NCBI GenBank assembly: GCA_963591565.1
Contig: CAVAUD010000005.1
Location: 1-37,481, forward strand
Length of the DNA stretch: 37,481 nt
Direction: 5' to 3'
From: Paratractidigestivibacter sp963591565
GTDB lineage: Bacteria; Actinomycetota; Coriobacteriia; Coriobacteriales; Atopobiaceae
Part shown: positions 24,208 to 31,669 of the stretch, in pieces
How positions within the stretch are numbered: position 1 is the stretch's first letter
Layout of the letters: every line of letters starts with the position of its first letter
Translations under genes and position numbers: made by a program
The notes under the pieces: generated by a model
Told to the model about the DNA's origin: nothing
The model's input: the letters and a program-made list of their open reading frames with translations, nothing else
Databases searched by the model: none

Positions 24208-25689
24208 CTAGTCGAGGACCGCTCGGCCCGAGGAGGCGCGCTCCTCGTGCGCGAGGTCGTGGCGAAGCTGCGCCAGGCCCAGGTCAAGGCCCACGGGATA
24301 GGTCTGCGGGTTGAGGAAGCGCGTGATCGCGGCGTCGAGGTGCATGATCGAGTTCTTGCAGCGCTCGCGGGCCTGCTCGATGGTGCCGCCACCCACGCCC
24401 TGGCCGTGCTCGACGACGCGCTCGAGGAGCTCCTTGGGCTCGCCGGACACGAAGTAGGAGCTGTAGGTGTCCAGGATGTCGATCATCTCGTTGGACTGGG
24501 GCTGCTCGCCTTCCTGGCAGATCATGTCGCCGGTGGGACATCCCGCCTCGTCATAGAAGCGAAGGACATGCTGGATGCCGGGGATGGTGCGCTTGTAGGC
24601 CTGCTCGGAGAGCTTGATCACCGGGCGCCAGGGCTCGTCGGCCGCGGAGCGGATGGCCGAGAGCTTGTACACGCCGCCCAGCGACGGCTGGGGATCGCAG
24701 GTCGCGAGCTTGGTGCCCACGCCAAAGGAGTCGATGGGGGCACCCTGCGCGAAGAGCGACTGGATGGTGTACTCGTCGAGGTCGTTGGAGACCGAGATCT
24801 TGACGTAAGGCAGCCCGGCCTCGTCGAAGGCCGCGCGGGCCTCCTTGGAAAGGCGCGCCAGGTCGCCGGAGTCGATGCGCACGGCCGCGAGCTTCTCGCC
24901 CGCCGCCTCCATCTCCTTGCCCACGATGACGGCGTTCTTGATGCCCTGGTGGACGTCGTAGGTGTCGAGAAGAAGGCAGCAGTTCTTGGGGCTCGACTTG
25001 GCGAAGGCGCGGAAGGCCTCGAGCTCGGTCGGGAAGGCCATGACCCAGGAGTGCGCGTGCGTGCCGAAGACCGGGATGCCGTAGATCTTGCCGGCGAGCA
25101 CGTTGGAGGTCGAGGACGCGCCCGCGACATAGGAGGCGCGGGCGACCGCCAGGCCGCCGTCGGGGCCCTGGGCGCGGCGCAGGCCGAAGTCAGAGACGGG
25201 GTGTCCCTCGGCCGACTTCACGACGCGGGCGGTCTTGGTGGCCACCAGGGTCTGGAAGTTCACGAGGTTGAGAAGGGCGGTCTCGATGAGCTGGCAGTCG
25301 ATGACGGGGCCCATCACGCGCACCATGGGCTCGCGCGGGAAGACGACCTCGCCCTCGGGCACGGCGTCGATCGTGAGGTCCAGGCGATGGCCGCGGAGGA
25401 ACTCAAGGAAGTCGGGCTTGAACATCTTGCCGCCGCCGGGGGCCTCAAGCGAGGCCAGGTACTCGATGTCGACGTCGTCGTAGACGAAGTTCTCGACAAG
25501 GTCGGCGATCTGGCCCGTGCCGCAGGAGATGCCGTAGCCGCCGCCAAAGGGGTTCTCGCGGAAGAACGCGTTGAAGCAGGCCTGGGCCTCCGTCAAGCCG
25601 GACTCCCAGAAGCCCTGCGCCATCGTGAGCTCGTAGAGGTCGGTGTTGAGACAAACGTCGGTGGGTTTGGTGCGGTCGGTCAAGGACAT
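24208..25689 (-). CDS. pncB: nicotinate phosphoribosyltransferase
   Basis: Makes nicotinate mononucleotide from nicotinate and PRPP, the salvage entry to NAD. 493 aa. Conserved blocks are NTDLYELTMAQGFWESG near the start, FGLRRAQGPDGG, GTHAHSWVMAFPTELEAF, LLLDTYDVHQGIKNAV, RIDSGDLARLSKEAR and FGVGTKLATC, which together match the NAPRTase family rather than quinolinate phosphoribosyltransferase. The ATG lies 2 nt after the stop of the upstream coiled-coil gene, so translation is coupled. Cytosolic. Last gene of the tagO-pflX cluster, with a terminator after it. Confidence 0.93.
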   Translation of the reverse strand: MSLTDRTKPTDVCLNTDLYELTMAQGFWESGLTEAQACFNAFFRENPFGGGYGISCGTGQIADLVENFVYDDVDIEYLASLEAPGGGKMFKPDFLEFLRGHRLDLTIDAVPEGEVVFPREPMVRVMGPVIDCQLIETALLNLVNFQTLVATKTARVVKSAEGHPVSDFGLRRAQGPDGGLAVARASYVAGASSTSNVLAGKIYGIPVFGTHAHSWVMAFPTELEAFRAFAKSSPKNCCLLLDTYDVHQGIKNAVIVGKEMEAAGEKLAAVRIDSGDLARLSKEARAAFDEAGLPYVKISVSNDLDEYTIQSLFAQGAPIDSFGVGTKLATCDPQPSLGGVYKLSAIRSAADEPWRPVIKLSEQAYKRTIPGIQHVLRFYDEAGCPTGDMICQEGEQPQSNEMIDILDTYSSYFVSGEPKELLERVVEHGQGVGGGTIEQARERCKNSIMHLDAAITRFLNPQTYPVGLDLGLAQLRHDLAHEERASSGRAVLD

Positions 25690-25691
25690 GG

Positions 25692-26036
25692 TTATCGCCT
25701 ACCCAAAAGTTGAAGGAGGACCATCACGACCGCCACGAAGGCGACGATGCCGATGACGACCTTTTGCCCCACGGGCATCTTAATGTCCTCGTCGTCCTCG
25801 TCGGGCTCCATGAGCTTGCGGCCGCGCTCGCGCTCGGCGGCGATGCGGGCGGCCTCGGCCTGCTCGGCCTGGCTGCGGGCCGCCTCGGCTTTCGCGCGGG
25901 CCTGCTCGGCGCGCAGGCGCTCGAGCTCGGCGCGCTCGGCCGCCTCGGCCTGGGCCTGCTCGCGCGCGGCCTTCTCGGCACGCAACTGCTCGAGCTCGGC
26001 GCGCTCCTCTTCGCTCAGGGTGGGTTGGTCTGACAT
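25692..26036 (-). CDS. small coiled-coil protein with C-terminal membrane anchor
   Basis: A 114-aa protein with no recognised family. Residues 8-72 are almost entirely Glu, Ala, Arg and Gln in heptad-like repeats, a strong predicted coiled coil. An acidic patch (EPDEDDEDI, 77-85) follows, then one transmembrane helix (VVIGIVAFVAVVMVLLQLL, 93-111) and an Arg-Arg end. This is a tail-anchored layout with the coil in the cytoplasm. The ATG at 26034-26036 has GGAGGA close upstream; a longer start adds 20 residues and is not supported. It lies 65 nt after pflX and is coupled to pncB. Low-complexity composition makes function assignment unsafe. Confidence 0.75.
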   Translation of the reverse strand: MSDQPTLSEEERAELEQLRAEKAAREQAQAEAAERAELERLRAEQARAKAEAARSQAEQAEAARIAAERERGRKLMEPDEDDEDIKMPVGQKVVIGIVAFVAVVMVLLQLLGRR

Positions 26037-26101
26037 GGTTCCTCCATGGCGTGTGCCGCGAGGGAATAGCCACCCGGGCGCGGCGTTTACAGACAAGGTG
26101 A

Positions 26102-27055
26102 CTATACCCTTAAATCTCCCAGCTCATCTCCGCAAACTCCCGTGGCGTCGAAAGCGGGAACGAAACTCTCGGACACAGTGCCGCCCTCCTGCCACCAGAG
26201 ATGCTCGAAGCCCAGGTCATCGGCGTGGCAGAGAACAACCTCGTACTCGAGGTCGTCGAGGGTCTGGGCAAGCGCGCCGCCGCGGCGGCGGCACTCGGCG
26301 TTGGGGGTGTACTGGTTCATGACCGAGAGGTCGACGCGGTTTTGGGCGATGTCCCACACGCGGTCGAGGACCGCGCAGGAGTCGTCGGCATGCGTGGGCA
26401 GCACGAGGTGGCGCACGATGATGCCGCGCTTCATGAGGCCGTCCTCGCCCATAAGGCGGCCGCCACGGGCATCGACGGCGGCAACCATGGCCTCGAGGGC
26501 GGCGGCTGCGACCTGCGGGTAGTCGGGCGCGCCGGAGAGGGCGCCGGCCAGCTTGGGGTCGGCGTACTTGAAGTCGGGAAGCCACACGTCCACGACGTCG
26601 GCCATGTACTCGATGGCGCGCGGCAGCTCGTAGCCGCTCGTGTTGCAAACGACGGGCAGGTCAAGGCCGGCGTCCTTGGCGGCGAGAAGGGCCTCGCGCA
26701 CCTTGGGCGCATAGTGCAGGGCGGTCACCAGGTTGATGTTGTGGGCGCCCTGGGCCTGAAGCTCGAGCATCGCCGCGGCCAGGCGAGACACGCTCACCTC
26801 GCGGCCAAAGCCCTCGGACGAGATCTCGTGGTTCTGGCAAAAAACGCAGCGCAGGGGGCAGCCCGAGAAGAACACCGCGCCCGAGCCCTTCTCGCCAGAG
26901 ATCGGCGGCTCTTCCCAGAAGTGCAGGGCCACGCGGGCCAGGCGCAGCTCGGCCGGAACGCCGCAGACGCCGCGCTTGCCCGACGCGCGGTCGACGCCGC
27001 AGCGCCTGGGGCACAGCTCGCAGCTGGTAAAGGGGTCCTTCTCGGCCACAGCCAT
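26102..27055 (-). CDS. radical SAM protein, PflX-like (pyruvate formate-lyase activase homologue)
   Basis: A 317-aa radical SAM protein. The N-terminus has an extra cysteine cluster (C12, C15, C19, C31) and the radical SAM motif CPLRCVFC (C66, C70, C73) binds the SAM-cleaving 4Fe-4S cluster. This layout matches the PflX/COG1313 group, related to glycyl-radical activases but of unproven substrate. No glycyl-radical enzyme gene is nearby. The ATG lies 3 nt after the tagO/wecA stop with no clear ribosome site, so translation is probably coupled. It depends on low oxygen, consistent with an anaerobic host. Confidence 0.85.
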   Translation of the reverse strand: MAVAEKDPFTSCELCPRRCGVDRASGKRGVCGVPAELRLARVALHFWEEPPISGEKGSGAVFFSGCPLRCVFCQNHEISSEGFGREVSVSRLAAAMLELQAQGAHNINLVTALHYAPKVREALLAAKDAGLDLPVVCNTSGYELPRAIEYMADVVDVWLPDFKYADPKLAGALSGAPDYPQVAAAALEAMVAAVDARGGRLMGEDGLMKRGIIVRHLVLPTHADDSCAVLDRVWDIAQNRVDLSVMNQYTPNAECRRRGGALAQTLDDLEYEVVLCHADDLGFEHLWWQEGGTVSESFVPAFDATGVCGDELGDLRV

Positions 27056-27058
27056 GGG

Positions 27059-28258
27059 CTAGCGGCCCGTCTTGTGGTGGTGGGTCTCCTGGCGCTCGGC
27101 CTCTTCCTCGAAGGCCTCGTCGGAAGGCGTGATGAGCTCGTCCTCGCCGGTCTTGGGGTCGATGTGGTGCAGGAGCACCGGCTCGAACAGGCGCAGGCGC
27201 TTGGCGATGAACATCGAGACGGCGAAGAGCAGGCAGAAGATGCCGATGCGCGGGACGGGCTGGACCTGCGTCATGACGATGGCGCCGGCGCACAGAAGGG
27301 CGGTCCAGGCGTACATGACGAGCACCGCCTGGCGCTGGTCGTAGCCCTCGTCCATCAGGCGGTGGTGGATGTGGCCGCGATCCGCGTGGCCCACGCTCAC
27401 GTGCGCGCGGGTCCTTCTCACGATGGCCGAGAAGGTGTCCAGGATGGGCACGGCGGCGATGACGAGAGGGACGATGATCGTCGTGAGGCCCGCCACGCGC
27501 GTGACCGAGAGCAACGACGCGCAGCCGAGCGCGAAGCCCAGCGTAAGCGATCCGGAGTCGCCCATGAAGACCGACGCCGGGTGGAAGTTGTAGCGAAGAA
27601 AGCCCAGGCAGGAGCCAACGACGGCGATGGAGAGCGCCGCCGAGTCAAGGCGTCCGGCGGCGATGGCCAGCACAAACGTCGTGAAACTCGCGATGGCCGA
27701 GATACCCGCCGCAAGGCCGTCGAGGCCGTCGATCAAATTGATGATGTTGACGTAGGCAACCAGGTAGATGACCGTGATGGGATAGGCCGCCCAGCCCAGC
27801 GAGATGAAGTCGCCGGTGGCCGCCGGGTCCGAGATGTCGCCGATCACAAGGCCGCCCATGACGGCGATGACCGCGGCCAGGATCTGACCCGCGAACTTTT
27901 GCTTAGGCGAGAGCGAGAACTTGTCGTCGAGAAGGCCCGTCAAGAAGATGACGACAAAGGCCAAGACCAGCATCCAATAGTTGACCTGCATCTTTGGCGA
28001 CGGCACAAGAACCACGGGCCAGCCAAAGAAGGTCGTGCCGACGTACTGGATGATAAAGGCGCAGACGATGCCCGCGAACAAGGCGATGCCGCCCATGCGC
28101 GGGATGGGGCTCTTGTTGACGCGGCGCGGGCCCGGCTGGTCAACGGCGCCAAGGCGAATAGCGATCTTGCGGGCAAGGGGCGTCATGGCGAGGGCGGCGA
28201 GAAAAGCTGCGAGAAAAAGACCGGTGAACGGCACCCAGTCAGGAACCACCCTTGGCAA
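27059..28258 (-). CDS. undecaprenyl-phosphate glycosyl-1-phosphate transferase (TagO/WecA type)
   Basis: Polytopic membrane enzyme that transfers a sugar phosphate, usually GlcNAc-1-P, from UDP-sugar to undecaprenyl phosphate, starting a cell-wall glycopolymer. 399 aa with about ten to eleven hydrophobic helices. Family motifs are LLDD (D111, D112), NIINLIDGLDGLAAG (171-185), GFLRYNFHPASVFMGDSGS and the cytoplasmic HIHHR loop (DRGHIHHRLMDEGYDQRQ) that separates WecA/TagO from MraY. A polar His-rich tail ends ETHHHKTGR. The start is a TTG at 28256-28258 with GGGAGG 8 nt upstream; a GTG three codons later is less well placed. First gene of the tagO-pflX-coiled-coil-pncB run. Confidence 0.9.
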   Translation of the reverse strand: MPRVVPDWVPFTGLFLAAFLAALAMTPLARKIAIRLGAVDQPGPRRVNKSPIPRMGGIALFAGIVCAFIIQYVGTTFFGWPVVLVPSPKMQVNYWMLVLAFVVIFLTGLLDDKFSLSPKQKFAGQILAAVIAVMGGLVIGDISDPAATGDFISLGWAAYPITVIYLVAYVNIINLIDGLDGLAAGISAIASFTTFVLAIAAGRLDSAALSIAVVGSCLGFLRYNFHPASVFMGDSGSLTLGFALGCASLLSVTRVAGLTTIIVPLVIAAVPILDTFSAIVRRTRAHVSVGHADRGHIHHRLMDEGYDQRQAVLVMYAWTALLCAGAIVMTQVQPVPRIGIFCLLFAVSMFIAKRLRLFEPVLLHHIDPKTGEDELITPSDEAFEEEAERQETHHHKTGR

Positions 28259-28317
28259 AACGACACCTCCCTAATCAGCCCAAACGACAAAACAGCCGAT
28301 AGACGACTTCTGATTCT

Positions 28318-28332
28318 TTGTCATGATACAAG
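28318..28332. promoter_or_regulatory. palindrome TTGTCATGATACAA upstream of tagO/wecA
   Basis: TTGT-CATGAT-ACAA lies about 60 nt upstream of the minus-strand gene. Read on the minus strand it gives TATCAT, a possible -10. The same word CATGATACAA occurs upstream of the S33 hydrolase gene (near 5244). A matching -35 is not evident. Confidence 0.3.
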
Positions 28333-28436
28333 ATTAGGGCGCGGTGGCGAGAAACTCGACTGTGCGCACACCTATGTTTCAAGCATCGGTGGGCCTCATT
28401 TCAAAGTCAAGACTGTAATTTGGGTTTCGACTTTTG

Positions 28437-28442
28437 GATAAT
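28437..28442 (+). promoter_or_regulatory. -10 element of the structured RNA
   Basis: GATAAT lies 7 nt before the inferred RNA start near 28449. The upstream sequence is AT-rich, but the best -35 (TGTAAT, 17-nt spacer) is a poor match. Confidence 0.4.
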
Positions 28443-28448
28443 GAGCTC

Positions 28449-28617
28449 AACGTCTCCCTGCGGAGCAAACTGGGTGAACCGACAAGCGTTACTTGGGGGT
28501 CCTATATCTCGTGTTCAGTACGGGTATTCTCCGTTGATGAGAAAGCCGGAACGCGCGATGCGGACACCCACCTTATGGAAGGTGGGTTCATGAACGCAAC
28601 CGCAGGGGACGTTTTTT
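28449..28617 (+). ncRNA. ssrS: structured RNA, candidate 6S RNA
   Basis: About 170 nt. The ends pair: CGTC-CCCTGCGG (28451-28463, one bulged T) with CCGCAGGGGACG (28600-28611), followed by TTTTTT (28612-28617), so the closing stem also acts as a terminator. Inside, GCGTT (28486-28490) pairs with AACGC (28549-28553), and ACGG/CCGT close an apical hairpin. A separate hairpin ACCCACCTT-ATGG-AAGGTGGGT lies on the 3' side of the central region. Closing stem, open middle with a 3'-side hairpin, and terminal stem-loop is the plan of 6S RNA, which binds sigma-70 RNA polymerase. The assignment rests on architecture and length, not on sequence identity. Confidence 0.55.
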
Positions 28618-28653
28618 CTTTGGCTAAAGCGCGCAGTAACCTTCTCGCGTAAA

Positions 28654-28704
28654 GCGCCCCCTTAAAACAAGGGCGCCCCCGACGCGAAGGGAGGCGTCGG
28701 GGGC
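28654..28704. repeat. two adjoining hairpins downstream of the structured RNA
   Basis: GCGCCCCCTT-AAAAC-AAGGGCGC (28654-28676, two-base bulge) overlaps by two bases the hairpin GCCCCCGACGC / GCGTCGGGGGC (28675-28704, 11-bp arms). Neither is followed by a T-run on the plus strand. They may stop read-through towards ygiQ or stabilise an end. From 28705 to 28865 I see only a possible weak promoter for ygiQ (TTTAAA, TAAGAT near 28812-28840). Confidence 0.45.
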
Positions 28705-28865
28705 AACAAGGAAAGAAGGTACTGTGTATTTACCTCCTCTCCCCGGCCTTCAATCAGGCGCAGGTCAAGTGCACAATCTCGCCATTTCTCCAACACAGTT
28801 GGACCACATTTTTTAAAGTAAGCCTCAAGGGGTTAAGATAGACGGACTTGACCCAAAGGAGAGGC

Positions 28866-30971
28866 ATGGCAAAGCAAGGCGCGCGCGAAGACAACAAAAC
28901 CCAGGTAAAGCACTGCGGGGTCCCCCGAGAGGCCTTCCTGCCCGTGAGCCGGGCCGACATGGACGCGCGCGGCTGGGAGCAGTGCGACTTTGTCTATGTG
29001 TGCGGCGACGCCTACGTCGACCACCCGAGCTTTGGCATGTCCATCATCAGCCGCACGCTCGAGGCCCACGGGTTCAAGGTGGGCATCATTTCGCAGCCCG
29101 ACTGGAACGACCCTTCGAGCATCGCCGCCCTTGGCGAGCCGCGCCTGGCGTTTCTCGTCTCGGCGGGCAACATGGACTCGATGGTCAACCACTACACCGT
29201 GGCAAAGAAGCACAGGTCAAAGGACTTCTACACGCCGGGCGGGCGCATGGGCGCGCGACCCGACCGCGCCGTCGTGGTCTACTCGAACCTCATCCGCCGA
29301 ACCTTTAAGCACACGCCCATCGTGCTGGGCGGCGTCGAGGCGAGCCTCAGGCGCCTTGCGCACTACGACTACTGGTCCGATGCCCTTAAGCGATCCGTGC
29401 TGGTGGACTCTGGCGCCGACCTTCTCCTTTACGGCATGGGCGAGACGTCCATCGTCGAGATGGCCGAGGCCCTGGACTCGGGCCTGCCCATCGACCAGGT
29501 GAGCTGGATCGCGGGCTCGGTCTACAAGACCAAGGACCTGGGCGAGGTCTACGACTATGAGCTTCTCCCCTCTTTCGAGAAGCTCAAGGAGGCGCGGAGA
29601 AACTACGCGGAGAGCTTCGCCGTGCAGTACAAGAACATGGACTCGATTACGGCGCGCCGCCTGGTCGAGCCCTACGAGGCCGATAACCTCTACGTCGTGC
29701 AGAACCCGCCCTCGGCGCCTTTGACAACGGCCGAGCTCGACGCCGTCTATGAGCTGCCCTACGCCCGCGCCTGGCACCCCGACTACGACGAGGCGGGCGG
29801 TGTTCCGGCCTTCGACTTCGACGAGGTGCGCTTCTCCATCGCGGCCAACCGCGGCTGCTTTGGCGAGTGCAGCTTCTGCGCCATCACCTACCACCAGGGC
29901 CGCGTTGTGCAGGTGAGAAGCCACGACTCCATCATGGAGGAGGCCCGCGCCCTCACGCGCGACCCCCACTTCAAGGGCTACATCACGGATGTGGGCGGCC
30001 CCACGGCAAACTTCGGCCGCTCGGCCTGCGACAAGCAGGCGACCCACGGCGTGTGCACCAACAAGCGCTGCATGTGGCCCACGCTCTGCCGCAACATGGT
30101 GGTCGAGGAGGACTCCTACGCAGACCTTCTGCGCGACCTGCGCCAGCTGCCGGGCGTCAAGAAGGTCTTCGTTCGCAGCGGCGTGCGCTTCGACTACACC
30201 TTGGCCGACAAATCCGACAAGTTCTTGGACGAGCTGATCCGCCACCATGTCTCGGGCCAGCTGCGCCTGGCGCCCGAGCACGTGAGCGACCCGGTCCTGG
30301 CCGCGATGGGCAAGCCGCCGCGCGCCGTCTACGACGCGTTTTGCCGTCGCTTCGAGAAGGCGACGCAGGCGGCCGGGCTCGAGCAGTACGTCGTGCCCTA
30401 CCTCATCAGCTCGCACCCGGGTTCCACGATGAAGGAGGCCGTCGAGCTGGCCGAGGCCGTGCGCGACATGGGCTACATGCCCGAGCAGGTCCAGGACTTC
30501 TACCCCACGCCCTCGACGATGAGCACCTGTATGTTCTACACGGGCCTGGACCCGCGCAACATGCAGCCCATCTACGTGCCGCGCGACCCGCACGAGAAGG
30601 CGATGCAGCGCGCGCTAATCCAGTACCGCAAGCCCGAGAACTGGCACCTCGTGCGCGAGGCGCTGCTCAAGGCCGGGCGCGGGGACCTCATTGGCATGGG
30701 GCCCAAGTGCCTGATCCGGCCGTACCCGCCCAAGGCAGCCGGCGAGAAGGGCGCCGCAGGCGGCCGCGGGGCCGGCAAGAAGGGCGGCTCCGGGAAGGGC
30801 GGCGCGGGCAAGGGCTCCAACAAAGGCCAGGTCAAAGGTGGCCGCGGGGACTTCGCGGGCAAGAAGGGCGGCTCGCCGGCACCCGGCATGAGCCGCGCGC
30901 AGAACACCGCGGCCAGAAACCGCGCGGCGCAGGGTCGCCAGGGGGCGAACAGCCGGCGCGGGCACCGGTAA
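28866..30971 (+). CDS. ygiQ: YgiQ family radical SAM protein
   Basis: A 701-aa protein of the YgiQ (UPF0313) radical SAM family, whose function is unknown. The N-terminal domain (DFVYVCGDAYVDHPSFG) resembles a cobalamin-binding-like fold. The central motif RGCFGECSFC places the cluster cysteines at C331, C335 and C338, and YITDVGGPTANF and LRLAPEHVSD are family blocks. The last 75 or so residues form a Gly/Lys/Arg-rich tail (GGRGAGKKGGSGKGG and similar), probably disordered and RNA-binding. The ATG at 28866 follows AAAGGAGAGGC; the TTG six codons earlier is rejected. A small terminator follows. Confidence 0.92.
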   Translation: MAKQGAREDNKTQVKHCGVPREAFLPVSRADMDARGWEQCDFVYVCGDAYVDHPSFGMSIISRTLEAHGFKVGIISQPDWNDPSSIAALGEPRLAFLVSAGNMDSMVNHYTVAKKHRSKDFYTPGGRMGARPDRAVVVYSNLIRRTFKHTPIVLGGVEASLRRLAHYDYWSDALKRSVLVDSGADLLLYGMGETSIVEMAEALDSGLPIDQVSWIAGSVYKTKDLGEVYDYELLPSFEKLKEARRNYAESFAVQYKNMDSITARRLVEPYEADNLYVVQNPPSAPLTTAELDAVYELPYARAWHPDYDEAGGVPAFDFDEVRFSIAANRGCFGECSFCAITYHQGRVVQVRSHDSIMEEARALTRDPHFKGYITDVGGPTANFGRSACDKQATHGVCTNKRCMWPTLCRNMVVEEDSYADLLRDLRQLPGVKKVFVRSGVRFDYTLADKSDKFLDELIRHHVSGQLRLAPEHVSDPVLAAMGKPPRAVYDAFCRRFEKATQAAGLEQYVVPYLISSHPGSTMKEAVELAEAVRDMGYMPEQVQDFYPTPSTMSTCMFYTGLDPRNMQPIYVPRDPHEKAMQRALIQYRKPENWHLVREALLKAGRGDLIGMGPKCLIRPYPPKAAGEKGAAGGRGAGKKGGSGKGGAGKGSNKGQVKGGRGDFAGKKGGSPAPGMSRAQNTAARNRAAQGRQGANSRRGHR

Positions 30972-30982
30972 GTCGGGGCGGG

Positions 30983-31005
30983 CGCCGCGGGGCGCGGCGT
31001 TTGTC
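30983..31005 (+). terminator. terminator after ygiQ
   Basis: CGCCGCG-GGG-CGCGGCG (7-bp perfect stem, 30983-30999) followed by TTTGTC, 12 nt after the ygiQ stop. The T-run is short. Confidence 0.6.
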
Positions 31006-31112
31006 TCGCCAGTTAAGTAAATTGTGCGGCAGAGAAAATCCGCGGGGCATGGGACACGTGGGCGTGGTTGAATGGTGCCCCGCAATGTCTAGCCTCTAGA
31101 AAGGCCCGCCCC

Positions 31113-31532
31113 ATGGTCCGAGATATCGTCCGCTCTCCCCTGCTGCTGCGCGTCCCCAGCGAGCCCGCCATCCCCGGCTCCATGGCAGACCGCGAGATAG
31201 GCCGCGACCTTCTCGACACCTTGGCCGCCCACGCGCACGAGTGCGTGGGGATGGCGGCCAACATGATCGGCGAGAGGCGCCGCATCATCGTGGTGTCCAA
31301 CGGGGCGCGCCACATGCTGATGTACAACCCGCAGATCCTCGAGGGCGTCGACGAGTACGAGACCGAGGAGGGGTGCCTGTCGCTTGACGGCACCCGCCCC
31401 TGCCGCCGTTGGCGCCGCATCAAGGTGCGCTACCTCGACGATTCCTGGACCGAGCGGACCTTCACCTTCACCGGCTACGTCGCCGAGATCATCCAGCACG
31501 AGGTCGACCACTGCGACGGCATCGTGATTTAG
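31113..31532 (+). CDS. short peptide deformylase with altered motif 1
   Basis: Peptide deformylase removes the formyl group from new proteins. This 139-aa member is shorter than E. coli Def (169). Motif 2 EGCLS (86-90) supplies the metal cysteine (C88), and motif 3 HEVDH (129-133) supplies both metal histidines and the catalytic Glu130. Motif 1 reads VGMAANMIG (45-53), where the canonical GxAAxQ glutamine is replaced by Met51. That glutamine normally stabilises the transition state, so activity or substrate may differ. The ATG follows AAAGG at 8 nt; an in-frame start 15 codons upstream lacks support. It ends convergent to the ddl gene with a shared hairpin. Confidence 0.85.
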   Translation: MVRDIVRSPLLLRVPSEPAIPGSMADREIGRDLLDTLAAHAHECVGMAANMIGERRRIIVVSNGARHMLMYNPQILEGVDEYETEEGCLSLDGTRPCRRWRRIKVRYLDDSWTERTFTFTGYVAEIIQHEVDHCDGIVI

Positions 31533-31577
31533 CGCGCGGCAAAGGCGTTTAACGGGCAGACCGGGACCTCACAGAAG

Positions 31578-31640
31578 AATCCCCCGCTCTTTCGGTCAAA
31601 ATCAGCGTCAAAACTGACCGAAAGAGCGGGGGATTTTGTT
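31578..31640. terminator. bidirectional terminator between deformylase and ligase genes
   Basis: Perfect 21-bp arms (31578-31598 and 31615-31635; core CCCCCGCTCTTTCGGTCA) with a 16-nt loop. ATTTTGTT follows on the plus strand and ATTCTTCTGT on the minus strand. It stands 45 nt after the deformylase stop and 34 nt after the ligase stop. Confidence 0.85.
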
Positions 31641-31669
31641 ATCGCGATCGGTTTGGAGCGAAAGAGCGC

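Noticed and set aside
26201..28441. Long plus-strand frame (746 codons) opposite pflX and tagO/wecA
   Set aside because: Antisense shadow of two recognised genes; composition is not protein-like.
28434..28652. 72-codon plus-strand frame over the structured RNA
   Set aside because: No ribosome site; it crosses the closing stem and T-run, so the RNA explains the region better.
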